From: Marchantia polymorpha subsp. ruderalis
Taxonomy: Eukaryota; Streptophyta; Marchantiopsida; Marchantiales; Marchantiaceae
Direction of reading: 5' to 3'
DNA length: 64,000 nt
NCBI GenBank assembly: GCA_037833965.1
Contig: AP031353.1
Coordinates: 13,518,501 to 13,582,500, forward strand
The notes beneath the pieces were generated by a model. That model was not told the origin of the DNA and did no database searches. It saw nothing but the letters and a program-made list of their open reading frames with translations. This document shows, piece after piece, positions 1-9,971 of the stretch. The position numbers and the translations under genes are program-made. The number at the start of each line of letters is the position of its first letter. Within the stretch, counting starts at the first letter, position 1.

Positions 1-1542
1 TTTGGCTTGACTCTCTATGTACAGTTTGTGTTTCGACACTGATTTTACTCGAAGAACTGGTGTAATCTATCGGTGAGGTGAATTTGCGGTCAGAACTTGT
101 TTCTTGAGATCTTCGGTTGTCGGAAGAACGTCTTGGAATGGTCGGTGGAGGGAGAGATCGATTGGCTCAAGCAGTGGCTCATTAGACGTTTATATGCATT
201 TACGGAGTATCTTGATGACACGCAGTTACTTGGTCACCCACTTGACACTCCCTTGGTCACCCACTTGACACTCCCTGGAGTTGCCCTACTTTAATTATGG
301 TGTCCATGGAACCATGGAGGTTGACCCTTTGAGTCTCGGCCTTTCGATACATCGACTATCGATCCTAGCCACGTTATCTACCTTATAAGACAGCTGCTCC
401 CGAGCAAACCTGTCGCTGTCAACGTACAGTCATTAACGAAGGCGATAGATTGTGAGGCAGCAGAGAAGAATGGGACAGTACATTCCCCATGCAAGGTTGT
501 TGAAGGAAGACCATCAGGAAAGAAAGGTGTTGTTCATGCGGAGCAGGCGGCAGGAGTTTCATCAACTCGACAAGACCGAGAGTCCGAAGAAATAATCAGT
601 AGTCACGTTGATATCCAATGTATTCTCAGTTCAGTATCCAGGTATCTAGAATGAATATTCAACTACAATTCTTGTAAGTTAGAGTTCCTGAGATTATAGT
701 AATAGAAAGTTTAATCAACAGGAGTAGTATAGTGGCTCTTTACAAACCGAATTTGTAGGTAGGCTTGTAAATTCGTCGGACAGAATTGTCTTTGCTGAAG
801 TCAATGTGAGTTGACAAGAGAGACAAAAAGGAAGGAAGTAAGGAAGGAGAGGAAGAGTAAAAGCGGGAAGAAGAAGAAGAAAAAAATAAAATAAAATTCT
901 GAAGAGATTGAGAATTTGTACTCGTCTCACTTACTATGGTTTGTTGGTTGTAAAAATATTGCTTTATCTCTATTTTGTATTTTTCCTATGGCAAACAGTT
1001 AGGGTAGATAGGCTTTTCATATTTGTTATATTCGACGCCTCTATTTGTAGTGTGAAGTGGAGGTATGATGTGAAGTACGGGATAGCTCGGCGTGGAGGTC
1101 ATTTTTTTTTTCTGCGACGGGATGAGCGAGATAGCGTTGCAGGCGCGGGAGGTGGAAGATGGAAGGAAGCGATGGAGCTCGACTCGGGATCGTTATGCGA
1201 GGCGACTTCCCGTGTGTTGTGTTGTTCTGTGCTGTGTTTCATTTCGGCTGGAGAGTCGTTGCTAGCTGTTTGCTTGTGTTTGGATCCCCTCCAATCTGGC
1301 TTCTTGATACGCGCCCATGTCTGGGTTGACGTTGATTTCTGGAGTAGTTTTACTCTAGTGTGCTGTCGATAGTGCAGATGGATTTGATCACCGGCGCCTA
1401 TCTTTGTTTCTCTCATGGTGAGACTAGAGTGATGACCAGTGGACCAGGAGAGTCTTCTTGCGGTGATGACAGGTTAGGTTGCCCATACCCATAGTCAGTA
1501 GGGCTAGAGCAGGTTAGTGTAGGGACGAGGGCAGGTGGAGTT
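1..1542 (+). other. Leader or flank upstream of the methyltransferase retroelement; no gene recognised
   Basis: No recognisable coding region lies here. A 23 bp unit is directly repeated twice in tandem at 230-252 and 253-275. Purine-rich sequence (about 820-900) and a GC-richer stretch (about 1070-1540) precede the gag reading frame. This stretch probably holds the 5' LTR and untranslated leader of the element that starts coding near 1.7 kb, but I could not match it to the LTR piece at 5199-5311, so the 5' boundary is unresolved. Short open frames here (97-294, 908-1372) match no family I know. Confidence 0.4.
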
Positions 1543-1746
1543 GTGGCAGTGGTGCCGATTGGTGAGTCAGTCATCACGGAGAAGTTTGGGGGTTCCGTTG
1601 AGGACCGTGGAGGATTTACGCGGAGTGGGTTGAGGTATCGGCTACCTCATCCTAGCGCATCAGTGGGTGTAGAGGCGCGGAGTGTGGCAGATAGCGGATC
1701 TTTGGTGGTGATATCGTCCAGGGTCCCACACTCGTGGACTGGGGAC

Positions 1747-4068
1747 ATGGACGGTATGTACGGGGCCATGAAGGGCCCACGGCGGTACTCTGGTGCAGTG
1801 GGCACCATTGAGTTGGATGATTTCATCCAGGAGTTTGACACGTGGTGCGATATGCAGTTCTTGCGTAACCCCTCTTTGTTTACACCCTTCTTTGCATGGA
1901 AGGGGTTGTTTCAGCATCTGGAGGGGCCTCCCATGGATGACTACCATGAGTTTGGGAGAGAGTATGCTGTGGAGATTGACGCATGGAGGCGTCATTGGTC
2001 TCCAAACTATGCGTCGATCACCCAGGGTGGTGTTGGTACCAGTGAAGGTGCGAGTGGTAGCATCACCGATGGTACCAGTGGAGCAGGTACCACCAACGGT
2101 GCTGTTGGCGTTGCCAGCACGAGTGGAGAGACTACTTGCGTACCTTCGTTCAGCCCCATTCCTGAGTTCTTCAAGAGGTTGAGGAAGAACTATCAGGGGG
2201 TGAGGACGGAGAAGTTGAGGACTCTCCAGGAGTTTGAGCGGAAGACTGGTGAGAGTCTTCAGGAGGCATACACTCGTATGCGGCGGTTGATCTCAGTTAC
2301 TCATGGTGTAACTGAGGCACAGGCGGTCCAGTATTGGTACAGGATACTGGACAGAGAGCTACGGCGGAGGGTTCGAGATGCTACTCTCTTGAGCGATGCG
2401 TCACCGACATTGGCCTACGTGTTTGCTCTTTCTGAGAAGATTGAGCTTAACATAGTGGAGGAGAGAGTGGTGACTTCTTCATTCGCTAGAGACGCAGCCA
2501 CTACCTCTCGTGTCCCGCAGAGCACGGCACAGTCTAGACCCTTTGGTGGTGGTAGTGGTGGGGGTCGCGGAGCGCAGACACGACACCAGACAGCCGCTAG
2601 AGATACAGGGGCACGTGCACTAGTGCTGTCGTTTGCTGGCCAGCAGCAGGGACCAGCATGTTGGACATGTGGAGGGGATCATCGGCGGAGAGATTGTCCC
2701 CAGGAGGCTGGAGGTCAGGGTCCACAGGCTAGACCCCAGTCAGCACAGGTGGTGTGTGACCACTATGGTCGAGCAGGTCATACTCGAGATCGGTGTTTTG
2801 ACCTTCATCCAGAGTTGACATCTGGTGGTAGAGGTCGTGGTGGTGATGCTTCTCGAGGTCGAGGTGGCCGTGCTGGTAGAGGTGGTCGAGGTGCCGGTGT
2901 AGTTGGACGTCCTGTAGCGAGTGCTACTTCGGCTACAGAGAGCGCGATGGCTGCTCGTATTGAGCAGTTGGAGCAGAGGCTTGCTGCTATGGCGAGTTCT
3001 GGGGCGAGCACTTCCACCTCTTACGAGGAAGAGGATTTCCCTTATCTAGCGAGTGCAACACAGGTGGAGGCATCGGTTGCAGTGACTAGAGGTGCAGCTC
3101 GAGCTCTAGAGCCACGCGGTGCGACAGGGGAGTTGGATCCTCAGAGGGGTGAGGGTGGGCGTCAGGCCAGACTTCCCCAGTCGTTTTTGCTGTCAGAGGT
3201 GGGCAGTACTTCATCCATGAGACCTGTACCACCTAGTGGCCTTAGTGGGAGGACTGAGACATCTACGTCACGTGTGGTGGACACGGACACACCATCTAGT
3301 GCAGTGACGCGGATGGCTAACTCAGTGATGAGATCCCCATTATTTTCAGCTATGGAGCTGATGGACTCTGGGATTGACTTGGCTCGGGTTTTTCGTGCAG
3401 CAGCCACGTTGTGTGAACGTGGGAGTGTCACTGCTACGAGTGCCGAGATAGGCGAGACTATTGGTGAGGAGCTATCCTCTACGACTCCATTTAGCGATGA
3501 GTCGACATGGCAGGCGGCAGCGGCACAGATGGAGTCCTTGCCAGCCCGACTAGCCATTGATCGGGAGAGGGTTGTCCGTGGTGTGTGTATGGTGGACAAC
3601 CGGAGCGGTGTATTTCGCTTGGTGAGTGCTACCGGGCAGGTGTATGTCCCAGCCAGAGTGTTGCTGGATTCTGGTGCACAGCCCTTGATGTTGGGCAAGA
3701 TTGCCTGCATTAGTTTGGGAGTTCGGAGGTCCGAGTTGGAGCCTTGTCCGTTCCAGATTCAGACATCACTCGGTGGCACCAGCGACAGGTCTTACAGGAT
3801 GACCAGAGAGCGCATATCAGTGCAGTTGAGGCATGGTCATGCTCAGGATAGTTCGCAGTTTGGAGTTCGAGCGGTGGTTACATCAGCAGAGTCATATGAT
3901 GTGCTTGTTGGTGGAGCGGTGTTATATCCGATGGGATTTCGGATGGATTATTGGACGGAGACGGCAGCTTATCGCCCTGGTTGGGAGTCCGGTGATGGAC
4001 GTATGAGTGAGCTGCCTGTGAGGTTCATTTCTCGAGATCGACCTCTTGGTCTTCTCCTGCAGTTTTAG
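1747..4068 (+). CDS. Retroelement gag-protease polyprotein
   Basis: The frame is open from 1543 with a GTG; I take the first in-frame ATG at 1747, giving about 773 residues. Visible parts in order are a gag-like helical region (about 1790-2460, including a stretch near 'LQEFERKTGESLQEAYTRM'), a glycine-rich linker, a CX2CX4HX4C zinc knuckle near 2660-2700 (CWTCGGDHRRRDC), a second knuckle-like region near 2750-2790, an Arg/Gly-rich tract (about 2820-2910), a long Ser/Thr-rich linker, and an aspartic protease with the active-site triad in 'LLDSGAQP' near 3665. Gag packages element RNA and the protease matures the polyprotein. The frame is unusually long and uninterrupted compared with other fossils in the window. 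Confidence 0.75.
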   Translation: MDGMYGAMKGPRRYSGAVGTIELDDFIQEFDTWCDMQFLRNPSLFTPFFAWKGLFQHLEGPPMDDYHEFGREYAVEIDAWRRHWSPNYASITQGGVGTSEGASGSITDGTSGAGTTNGAVGVASTSGETTCVPSFSPIPEFFKRLRKNYQGVRTEKLRTLQEFERKTGESLQEAYTRMRRLISVTHGVTEAQAVQYWYRILDRELRRRVRDATLLSDASPTLAYVFALSEKIELNIVEERVVTSSFARDAATTSRVPQSTAQSRPFGGGSGGGRGAQTRHQTAARDTGARALVLSFAGQQQGPACWTCGGDHRRRDCPQEAGGQGPQARPQSAQVVCDHYGRAGHTRDRCFDLHPELTSGGRGRGGDASRGRGGRAGRGGRGAGVVGRPVASATSATESAMAARIEQLEQRLAAMASSGASTSTSYEEEDFPYLASATQVEASVAVTRGAARALEPRGATGELDPQRGEGGRQARLPQSFLLSEVGSTSSMRPVPPSGLSGRTETSTSRVVDTDTPSSAVTRMANSVMRSPLFSAMELMDSGIDLARVFRAAATLCERGSVTATSAEIGETIGEELSSTTPFSDESTWQAAAAQMESLPARLAIDRERVVRGVCMVDNRSGVFRLVSATGQVYVPARVLLDSGAQPLMLGKIACISLGVRRSELEPCPFQIQTSLGGTSDRSYRMTRERISVQLRHGHAQDSSQFGVRAVVTSAESYDVLVGGAVLYPMGFRMDYWTETAAYRPGWESGDGRMSELPVRFISRDRPLGLLLQF

Positions 4069-4091
4069 CCTCTATTGCGGGTTTCAGTGGA

Positions 4092-5036
4092 GTGCTCACA
4101 TTGCGTGATGACTTGTTGGAGGGGAACAGGTCAGCCGAGGATACTCCTGTCTATGAGGAGGTGGAGGAGATGGTGAGTCTCGCAGCGGCAGTGTCATCAT
4201 CTTTGGATGTTTCACTTTGGGATTCTTGCCACGCATTACAGCAGGAGGCTGATAGGTTGGTGAAGAAGGCTTGGAGTGAGGCCTCTTTACCAGCAGAGGC
4301 AGAGCGAGTCTCAGATGGTCGGCTAGTATGTGGTCTTAGCACCCTATCACCATTAGTTACTACACCTATCGTATGGGAGTATTCCCCAGAGGGTGTTTGT
4401 TTGCTGGATCTTTTTGGATGGATCAGCACGGGTTTCGCTGCAGTGTTGCAGTCAGGTATTCTTGTACGTAGATACTTGTACGTGGAGAAGGACGAGACTG
4501 CACGTAGGGTTTCTTCACGACATGTTACACAGTTGATGCAGCGTTTTCCTTTGTTGTTGCCGCGATCAGCTGTTCGAGGATACCAGAAGGCGTTGCCTTC
4601 AGACATTTCATTGCTGGGGGCGCCAGACCTTGATCGAGTTGGACATATTGATTTGGTGATTGCGGGATGGCCATGTCAGGGGCACACACGCGCTAAGCAT
4701 GGAGCAGGGTTACATGATCCGAGATCTCGGATGTTTTGGGAGATGCTACGAGTGTTACGTCATCTCCAGGAGCAGCAGACACGTTCTCCCGCATACATTC
4801 TACAGAACGTACCATTGTTGGGTGACACTCGGGCCCATGGTACTATGGACCCAAGCTTGGCGATTGTACGTGCCAGCTTGAGGTGCATGTTATGTGGGTC
4901 AACTGATCAGGCGGCCCATATGTTGGTGTGTGATAGGTGTTCTAGGGGATGGCACATGTCGTGCTTGACTCCACCTATCGATGTTGTTCCTACTGGACGG
5001 TGGGTTTGTCCTCGATGTACTTCAGAGGGTAGATGA
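4092..5036 (+). CDS. Retroelement DNA cytosine-methyltransferase-like domain with C-terminal PHD finger
   Basis: About 314 residues. The N-terminal third (about residues 1-100) has no domain I recognise. It is followed by methyltransferase motif I (VCLLDLFG, residue ~103), a motif II-like 'YLYVEKDE', and motif IV 'GWPCQGHT' holding the Pro-Cys dipeptide where the catalytic cysteine of C5 methyltransferases sits (residue ~194). A motif VI-like segment follows around residue 235. The last ~55 residues form a PHD finger of Cys4-His-Cys3 type (CMLC...CDRC...WHMSC...CPRC), a fold that commonly reads histone H3 tails. The methyltransferase part is shorter than a full catalytic domain. The frame differs from gag-protease and overlaps its end slightly, an arrangement seen in Ty3 families that use -1 frameshifting. 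Start uncertain; the first in-frame ATG is 4170. Confidence 0.7.
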   Translation: MLTLRDDLLEGNRSAEDTPVYEEVEEMVSLAAAVSSSLDVSLWDSCHALQQEADRLVKKAWSEASLPAEAERVSDGRLVCGLSTLSPLVTTPIVWEYSPEGVCLLDLFGWISTGFAAVLQSGILVRRYLYVEKDETARRVSSRHVTQLMQRFPLLLPRSAVRGYQKALPSDISLLGAPDLDRVGHIDLVIAGWPCQGHTRAKHGAGLHDPRSRMFWEMLRVLRHLQEQQTRSPAYILQNVPLLGDTRAHGTMDPSLAIVRASLRCMLCGSTDQAAHMLVCDRCSRGWHMSCLTPPIDVVPTGRWVCPRCTSEGR

Positions 5037-5198
5037 CTTGATCTTCACATGTTATGAATTGCAGATAGGCAACTAACGATGGGGCGACATAGCACCCGGC
5101 CTACTGGTTCGCGCACCCAGGAAGGTGCATAGCATGTAGTTGTAGATAGGGCTACCTGGGAGTCAGAGGGACCTGACCGCCAGCTAGGGGGGCGAGTT

Positions 5199-5311
5199 GT
5201 GATACCTTTGTGTGTGGACACTCTCGTTCCTTGTGTATGTATGTGTGAGTTGTGAGTAGAGCATGTCAGCGATGTATGATGTATGGCGATACTGAGTCGC
5301 ACGACAGCTAG
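5199..5311 (+). repeat. LTR fragment of the methyltransferase element
   Basis: It starts TGATACCTTTGTGTGTGGAC directly after a purine-rich tract, as a 3' LTR should. It aligns with the reverse complement of 17684-17823, an independent copy of the same LTR family. The fragment stops where the tandem-duplicated unit begins, so the LTR is probably incomplete here. Confidence 0.6.
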
Positions 5312-5344
5312 CAAAGTTTCATGGATTAAAATTATAACTTGTCC

Positions 5345-5580
5345 GGTGATCATTCATAGTCTTAGAACTTCTGAAACTTAAGAGTAACCAGAAGATCAAG
5401 TTCATAGATGTGAAGTTGGACTTCTTGAATGAAAATTTGGACAAAAAAATCTACATGGATGTATCCGTTGTCTATACCAATGTTGAGATTTTTTGTTGAT
5501 TTAGATTAAAATATTATGGGTTGAATCAAGCTCGCATGAATTGTCTTATGTACATGTATTTTGCATCAAAATTTAGTTCA
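5345..5580 (+). mobile_element. Copia reverse-transcriptase fragment (copy A)
   Basis: Conceptual translation shows Ty1/copia reverse-transcriptase landmarks: 'IDVKLDFLNENLD' followed by 'EIYMD', then a 'YGLKQA'-like stretch. It is a short, broken fossil with several interruptions. A near-identical fragment starts copy B (23030-23270), so it was present before the duplication. It appears separate from the longer copia fossil further right, whose own reverse-transcriptase region lies at 18.9-19.7 kb. Confidence 0.6.
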
Positions 5581-6213
5581 TTCTCACATCAAACACCACA
5601 ATACACATACTCTCATACATCAACATAAGTGTTTCAATATTTAGTCCACTCAAAAAGTTATTCATATTTGTTAGGTTTAGTTTGAATTAAGTCTCAAACA
5701 CGTTTGATTTTTAAGTTGAGCATTGAATAGTGCAGCTATGATGGAGAGTAGCTTGTGCTAGAATCTAAAATATTTATAATAGAGTCAATAAATATATACT
5801 AATAGATAATAAAAATAGCAATGATACATACATAGAATCATTAAATGACAACAATCAAATCAATAATGTGTTCTTTCATTTCATATTGATGATTGCCACG
5901 ATATGAATAACTTTTTGAGTGGACTAAATATTGAAACACTTATGTTGATGTATGAGAGTATGTGTATTGTGGTGTTTGATGTGAGAATGAACTAAATTTT
6001 GATGCAAATGAAATGAAAGAACACATTATTGACTTGATTGTTTTCATTTAATGATTCTATGTATGTATCATTGCTATTTTTATTATCTATTAGTATATAT
6101 TTATTGACTCTATTATAAATATTTTAGATTCTAGCACAAGCTACTCTCCATCATAGCTGCACTATTCAATGCTCAACTTAAAAATCAAACGTGTTTGAGA
6201 CCTAATTCAAACT
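5561..6213. repeat. A-B-A'-B' inverted duplication
   Basis: Arm A (5561-5666) is the reverse complement of A' (5902-6007), and arm B (5680-5884) is the reverse complement of B' (6008-6213), with a 17 bp spacer at 5885-5901. The order is A-B-spacer-A'-B', not a simple hairpin. Copy B of the tandem unit has only A-spacer-B' (23243-23573). Copy A therefore looks as if an inverted copy of the whole interval was placed between A and B'. Arms match at well over 95% by eye, so the event is later than the tandem duplication. Confidence 0.8.
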
Positions 6214-7840
6214 CTATCTCCATGAGATCTACATCTCACATCAGCAGTGTTGCATGTACATAACATAGCTTTGATAACGTTGTTAAGAGGAAAATAGTAG
6301 AGCTGAAGATCACGTCCGTTCCAATGGCTGCTATCACTAAATAACCTTAACCTAAAACAAGAATTTTCACATTGTTTGGTTTAACTTTGGTTAAAGGCTT
6401 TCCAGAATTGATAATAAAATTACATACCGTCTCATGAATGTTACCAATCAACATAAGTCGGATATCTATTAATATTGTTAATTAAACAAACTTCATATCA
6501 AGTAAACCAAATATTTAACTTTACTTGGCAAACGCTCTCTGTAATAGAACCCAATGTGCTGTCTCATTATCCATCAATTAAACACAAAATCAAAATGGAT
6601 AATTCAAAGGAAGATTTAGATCCAGAATTCATCTTCAAATAGTCAAAGACCTTGTCACCCAATTCATCAATTAGTAACTATGATCATACAATTGCTGCCC
6701 AAAACAATCCTAAAATTAGCCTTCTCAGAAGAACTTTTATGACTCTATACTCCTTTTAAGTGTTGAAAACAATTTTGAAAACCTTCAAGAAAAATTTCAG
6801 CCAAAACGCTCAAGTGGTCTAGAAGTTATAGCCCTTTCAAGATGACTATCTTACATTGTAAGCTTCAAGCACATCTCCCACTCTTTCATTTTTCACGGAC
6901 ACAAAAAGTGAATATACTCTCACTCTTCTTTAACGAAATGTTAAGAATACCTTGAGGTTATCCATTGCTAAAATCCCAAGATCTAATGTCACTCTAGCTC
7001 AAAATTAGACAAGTATTTTTCAATGGAACATTTGAGCTTCTACAAAATCTCTCAAAAAAAACGTAATTTTTCAACTTACACAAGTCTTGAACCGTTTAGT
7101 CAAATCTTACAATATTAGAATGGATCTTAGTGAACTCAAAATATATCTTTTGAATCTAAACTCAGAAGGATGTGCCTAATAGTTGTGAATCTCCTCCCAC
7201 ATGAGGTTAACCCGGCCAACTCCACAACTAAGTCACAACTCAAAATTTCAGCCCATATGCTTTGGAGTAATCTACTTTTGTCCAACCAACCTATACATAT
7301 ATTTATATAAAAAGGTCATCAAAAAAACTTTCTTATGGTGACTTTTTTCTTTCTCACGTAGTTTTGTTTAACTTCTCTAGCTTCAAAAATTCCCTGTACA
7401 TTTTGTAGAAACCAAATCTTCTAACTTTAGCTAAGTACTTAAACTACTTATCTACGTTACTTTATCTAGATTAAGAATAAGATAAACTATCCATTTACAA
7501 GTACATAGTCATTCGTGACCCAACTAAATACACTTGTTACTATAATAATATACTTGTTAATATATATTAATTACTATTAATTAGCCCAAACATATAAGGT
7601 TAAGAGTAATAGATATGCTTCACAACAAAGCTCTGGTGCTTGGTTGTTTGGGTACTTTCTTGATTTTTTTGTATGAATCTTCTACTTTGATATTCTTCCT
7701 CACTCTATCACATTTTCGCTGACTAAAATTGCAACATACAAATTTTATAATAGCGCTAATTTAATTTATCAAATCTTAGTAAATTTTGATGAAAATGTTA
7801 TAAATTTTTGCTTTATTTTAAAAATTACTTCTTATACAAC
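6214..7840. other. AT-rich non-coding part of copy A; no gene seen
   Basis: AT-rich sequence with dense stops in all frames, paired almost base for base with 23574-25190 in copy B. It likely represents old copia LTR or leader sequence plus spacer. A minus-strand primer-binding-site-like motif (gctttgataac, near 6269) hints at a buried LTR boundary, but I cannot delimit one. Confidence 0.4.
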
Positions 7841-7959
7841 AAAATTGTACGTAGTTTTGACTAATGACTTAAAGCAAAAAATTATGAAATCATTTTTTTC
7901 ATTTGTTTTATTTAAAAAAACACTAAACGCAAAAAATAATCAACTCTGTATAATTGAGT

Positions 7960-9065
7960 ATATTAAATTTATTACGATTGAAATGTTTGAAAAAATTGAA
8001 CTTAAGTTGACTCAAGTTAGATTTATACTTGATATGAGAAAAAATTTGAGCTCTCTTGAAATATTAGATTCAAAACATATCTCTAAGAAATGATTGCTTG
8101 AGGTAAAACGTCATGAGATTAAATTAGGAGGTCATGAGTACAACAATATATACATGCTATTGTATATTACTATTTATGGTAAAGTCAATTTTACTTGATT
8201 TTGAGTTAAAGTGTCTGATGTATGGCATTCTAGCCTAAGACACATGGATAAGATGTACTGAATAGGTTTAGGCGATAAAAATTTGTTACATGATAAAGGT
8301 TATATGACAAAGAGTTTTCTGAACATTGAGTGGTGGACATCATAGTCAAGTCTTGTTTGTTGAAACTCATAATTTCAAAATTTTATTTGATTATGTACAT
8401 AGTGAGATGTAGAGATTCCCTCTATGCAAAATTGTACCATGTTCACTTTATTGATGAATACTCAAGGGAAACTTTTTTCCACAAGAATATGAGTTCTTCA
8501 TAACTTTTTAATCCAAATTGAGATTGAGATATGTACATATTCATAATGGCGGAAAATATATTTTTGAAAATTTTTGGATCTTTTGCAAAGAGTAGTGAAT
8601 TTTTTGCCATCTGATCATTAATATTATGTTTCTAAGAGGTTCAATAAAAAATGTTGAAAAAGATGCATAGTTGCTTGAGCTAGTCTGATTTTTCATATGA
8701 ATTTTGAACTAAAATGATCAATTGTGTAGTATATTTGGTAAATCTTTCTAATTCTAGTGCAATTAATTTTTTGACACCGTTTGATATGAGACCAAAATAG
8801 TTGATTATTTATAATTGATTGAAAATATCTGATCGTTTGGCTTATAATTTCACATCTAAGGAGAGTAGTTTCAAGCTGGATATTACATTCAAACAATGTT
8901 GTTTTATTGGTGTTGTTAATGATGTAAAGGGCTATAGACTATAGTAGTATGTAAAATTATTGTAAGTAGTGATGTTTTCAACCTCCTCAACTTTCAAATC
9001 TTCACTCAAAGATTTTGTTGAGAAAAATATTAAACACTTTGTGATTAATAATGTGAAATTATTAA
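7960..9065 (+). mobile_element. Copia fossil, gag-pre-integrase and integrase part (copy A, left half)
   Basis: Translation shows the gag-pre-integrase signature ('VRFILDMRKNLSSLE', then 'VWHSSLRHMDKMY'), integrase-core landmarks (a 'FDYVHS' stretch, 'YIDDYSR'-like and 'HNGG' motifs at 8.4-8.56 kb) and the end of the integrase module ('KGYRL', near 8.93 kb). The element is heavily decayed, with well over ten disruptions, and is old. Its continuation lies at 18745 after the inserted cluster. The counterpart in copy B is 25290-26440. Confidence 0.7.
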
Positions 9066-9486
9066 CTACACAATTGTGGTTACGTAGTTTTTCCAAATTT
9101 TTTTTAAAGATTAACTTTGGGAAGTAAAGGGTTAGTAATTTCAAACTTTTAGAATAGGAATAGTCAAAAGAAGAGTAAAGAGTGGATTCTGGAGACGACG
9201 TTGAGTAGGAGTAGTGAATAGACAGAATCTCAGTAGAGCTCGGTGTGCTCTTTCCAATGAATCCAATAATGCTGGAAATTCTTAGCTACAAAGGTATGTA
9301 GTGGAGGATATGGATCGACAAATGCATAGTACCGTCTCTCACAAACAGTCTTCAGACTTTGGCGTTAGCTCCTTCAGTGTTACGGAAGAAGAGTCTTCGG
9401 CGAAGAATCTTTGCCGAAGTAAAAGACGGCGTCGCACGGGAAGGAAATTCAAACACTTGTACCGTCAATTTGCCTAGGTGTACGAT

Positions 9487-9880
9487 TGTAACACTAGAAA
9501 AACTCACTCGAAGATAGAAACGTAAACTCTGAAGATGATAGATACCAACAATGGTTCTACTCTCCCTTATATAGCTCTCACCAACAAGTACAAGGAGATA
9601 AGATCTCCATCATCCATCTCACTCCTCGTGGATGGATGACGTGGCGGATAATCCTAACAAGCACACGGATCGCTGACGTGACGCTCCCAACTAACACACT
9701 CAATCCTTACCTACAAGCACACGGATTGCTGACGTGGCATTGTCAACTAACACATCCATTTTGTACCTACCAAGTGCGCGGATCGCTGACGTGTCAGCTA
9801 TGACTAGTGCACACTAAAGTATCTATATCAATATTTAGAGTAACCTCTACTTTAGTTCTAACTAACTAAAGATGGTTACA
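9487..9880 (-). repeat. 3' LTR of the chromovirus
   Basis: 394 bp, about 98% identical to 15092-15498 outside two small indels. Read on the - strand it starts TGTAACC and ends GTGTTACA. It carries four ACGT-core boxes (CACGTCA on the - strand; + positions 9637-9643, 9674-9680, 9730-9736, 9787-9793) upstream of a TATATAA-type box at 9566-9575. A purine-rich tract (AAAAGGAGAGAGG on the - strand) abuts it at about 9881-9896, as expected for a polypurine tract. Confidence 0.9.
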
Positions 9881-9971
9881 AACCTCTCTCCTTTTAAGAT
9901 GCAACGTCCTCGTTGCACATACGTTCAAACTCCTGAACTATCAAAAGTGCATTTGCTAAATTTTTAGCTAG

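Larger units (their letters stand above)
1543..5311 (+). mobile_element. Ty3/gypsy-like LTR element carrying a DNA methyltransferase-PHD reading frame
   Basis: Parts in order on the + strand: gag with zinc knuckle, retroviral-type aspartic protease, a C5-cytosine-methyltransferase-like domain, a PHD finger, about 160 bp of 3' tail, a polypurine run (about 5185-5196), and an LTR beginning TGATACC at 5199. No reverse transcriptase, RNase H or integrase is visible between the PHD finger and the LTR, so the element is broken or non-autonomous; I judge at least two disruptions. Its long open frames suggest it is younger than the copia fossils nearby. LTR retroelements that have captured cytosine methyltransferases are known from dinoflagellates and charophyte algae. 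That this is a bryophyte member of such a family is inference. Confidence 0.7.

Noticed and set aside
908-1416. Overlapping ORFs on both strands before gag
   Set aside because: Low-complexity purine/pyrimidine sequence; translations look like chance frames.
6250-6350. Possible minus-oriented copia LTR boundary with primer-site-like motif
   Set aside because: Motif is weak and no partner LTR or opposite end could be found.
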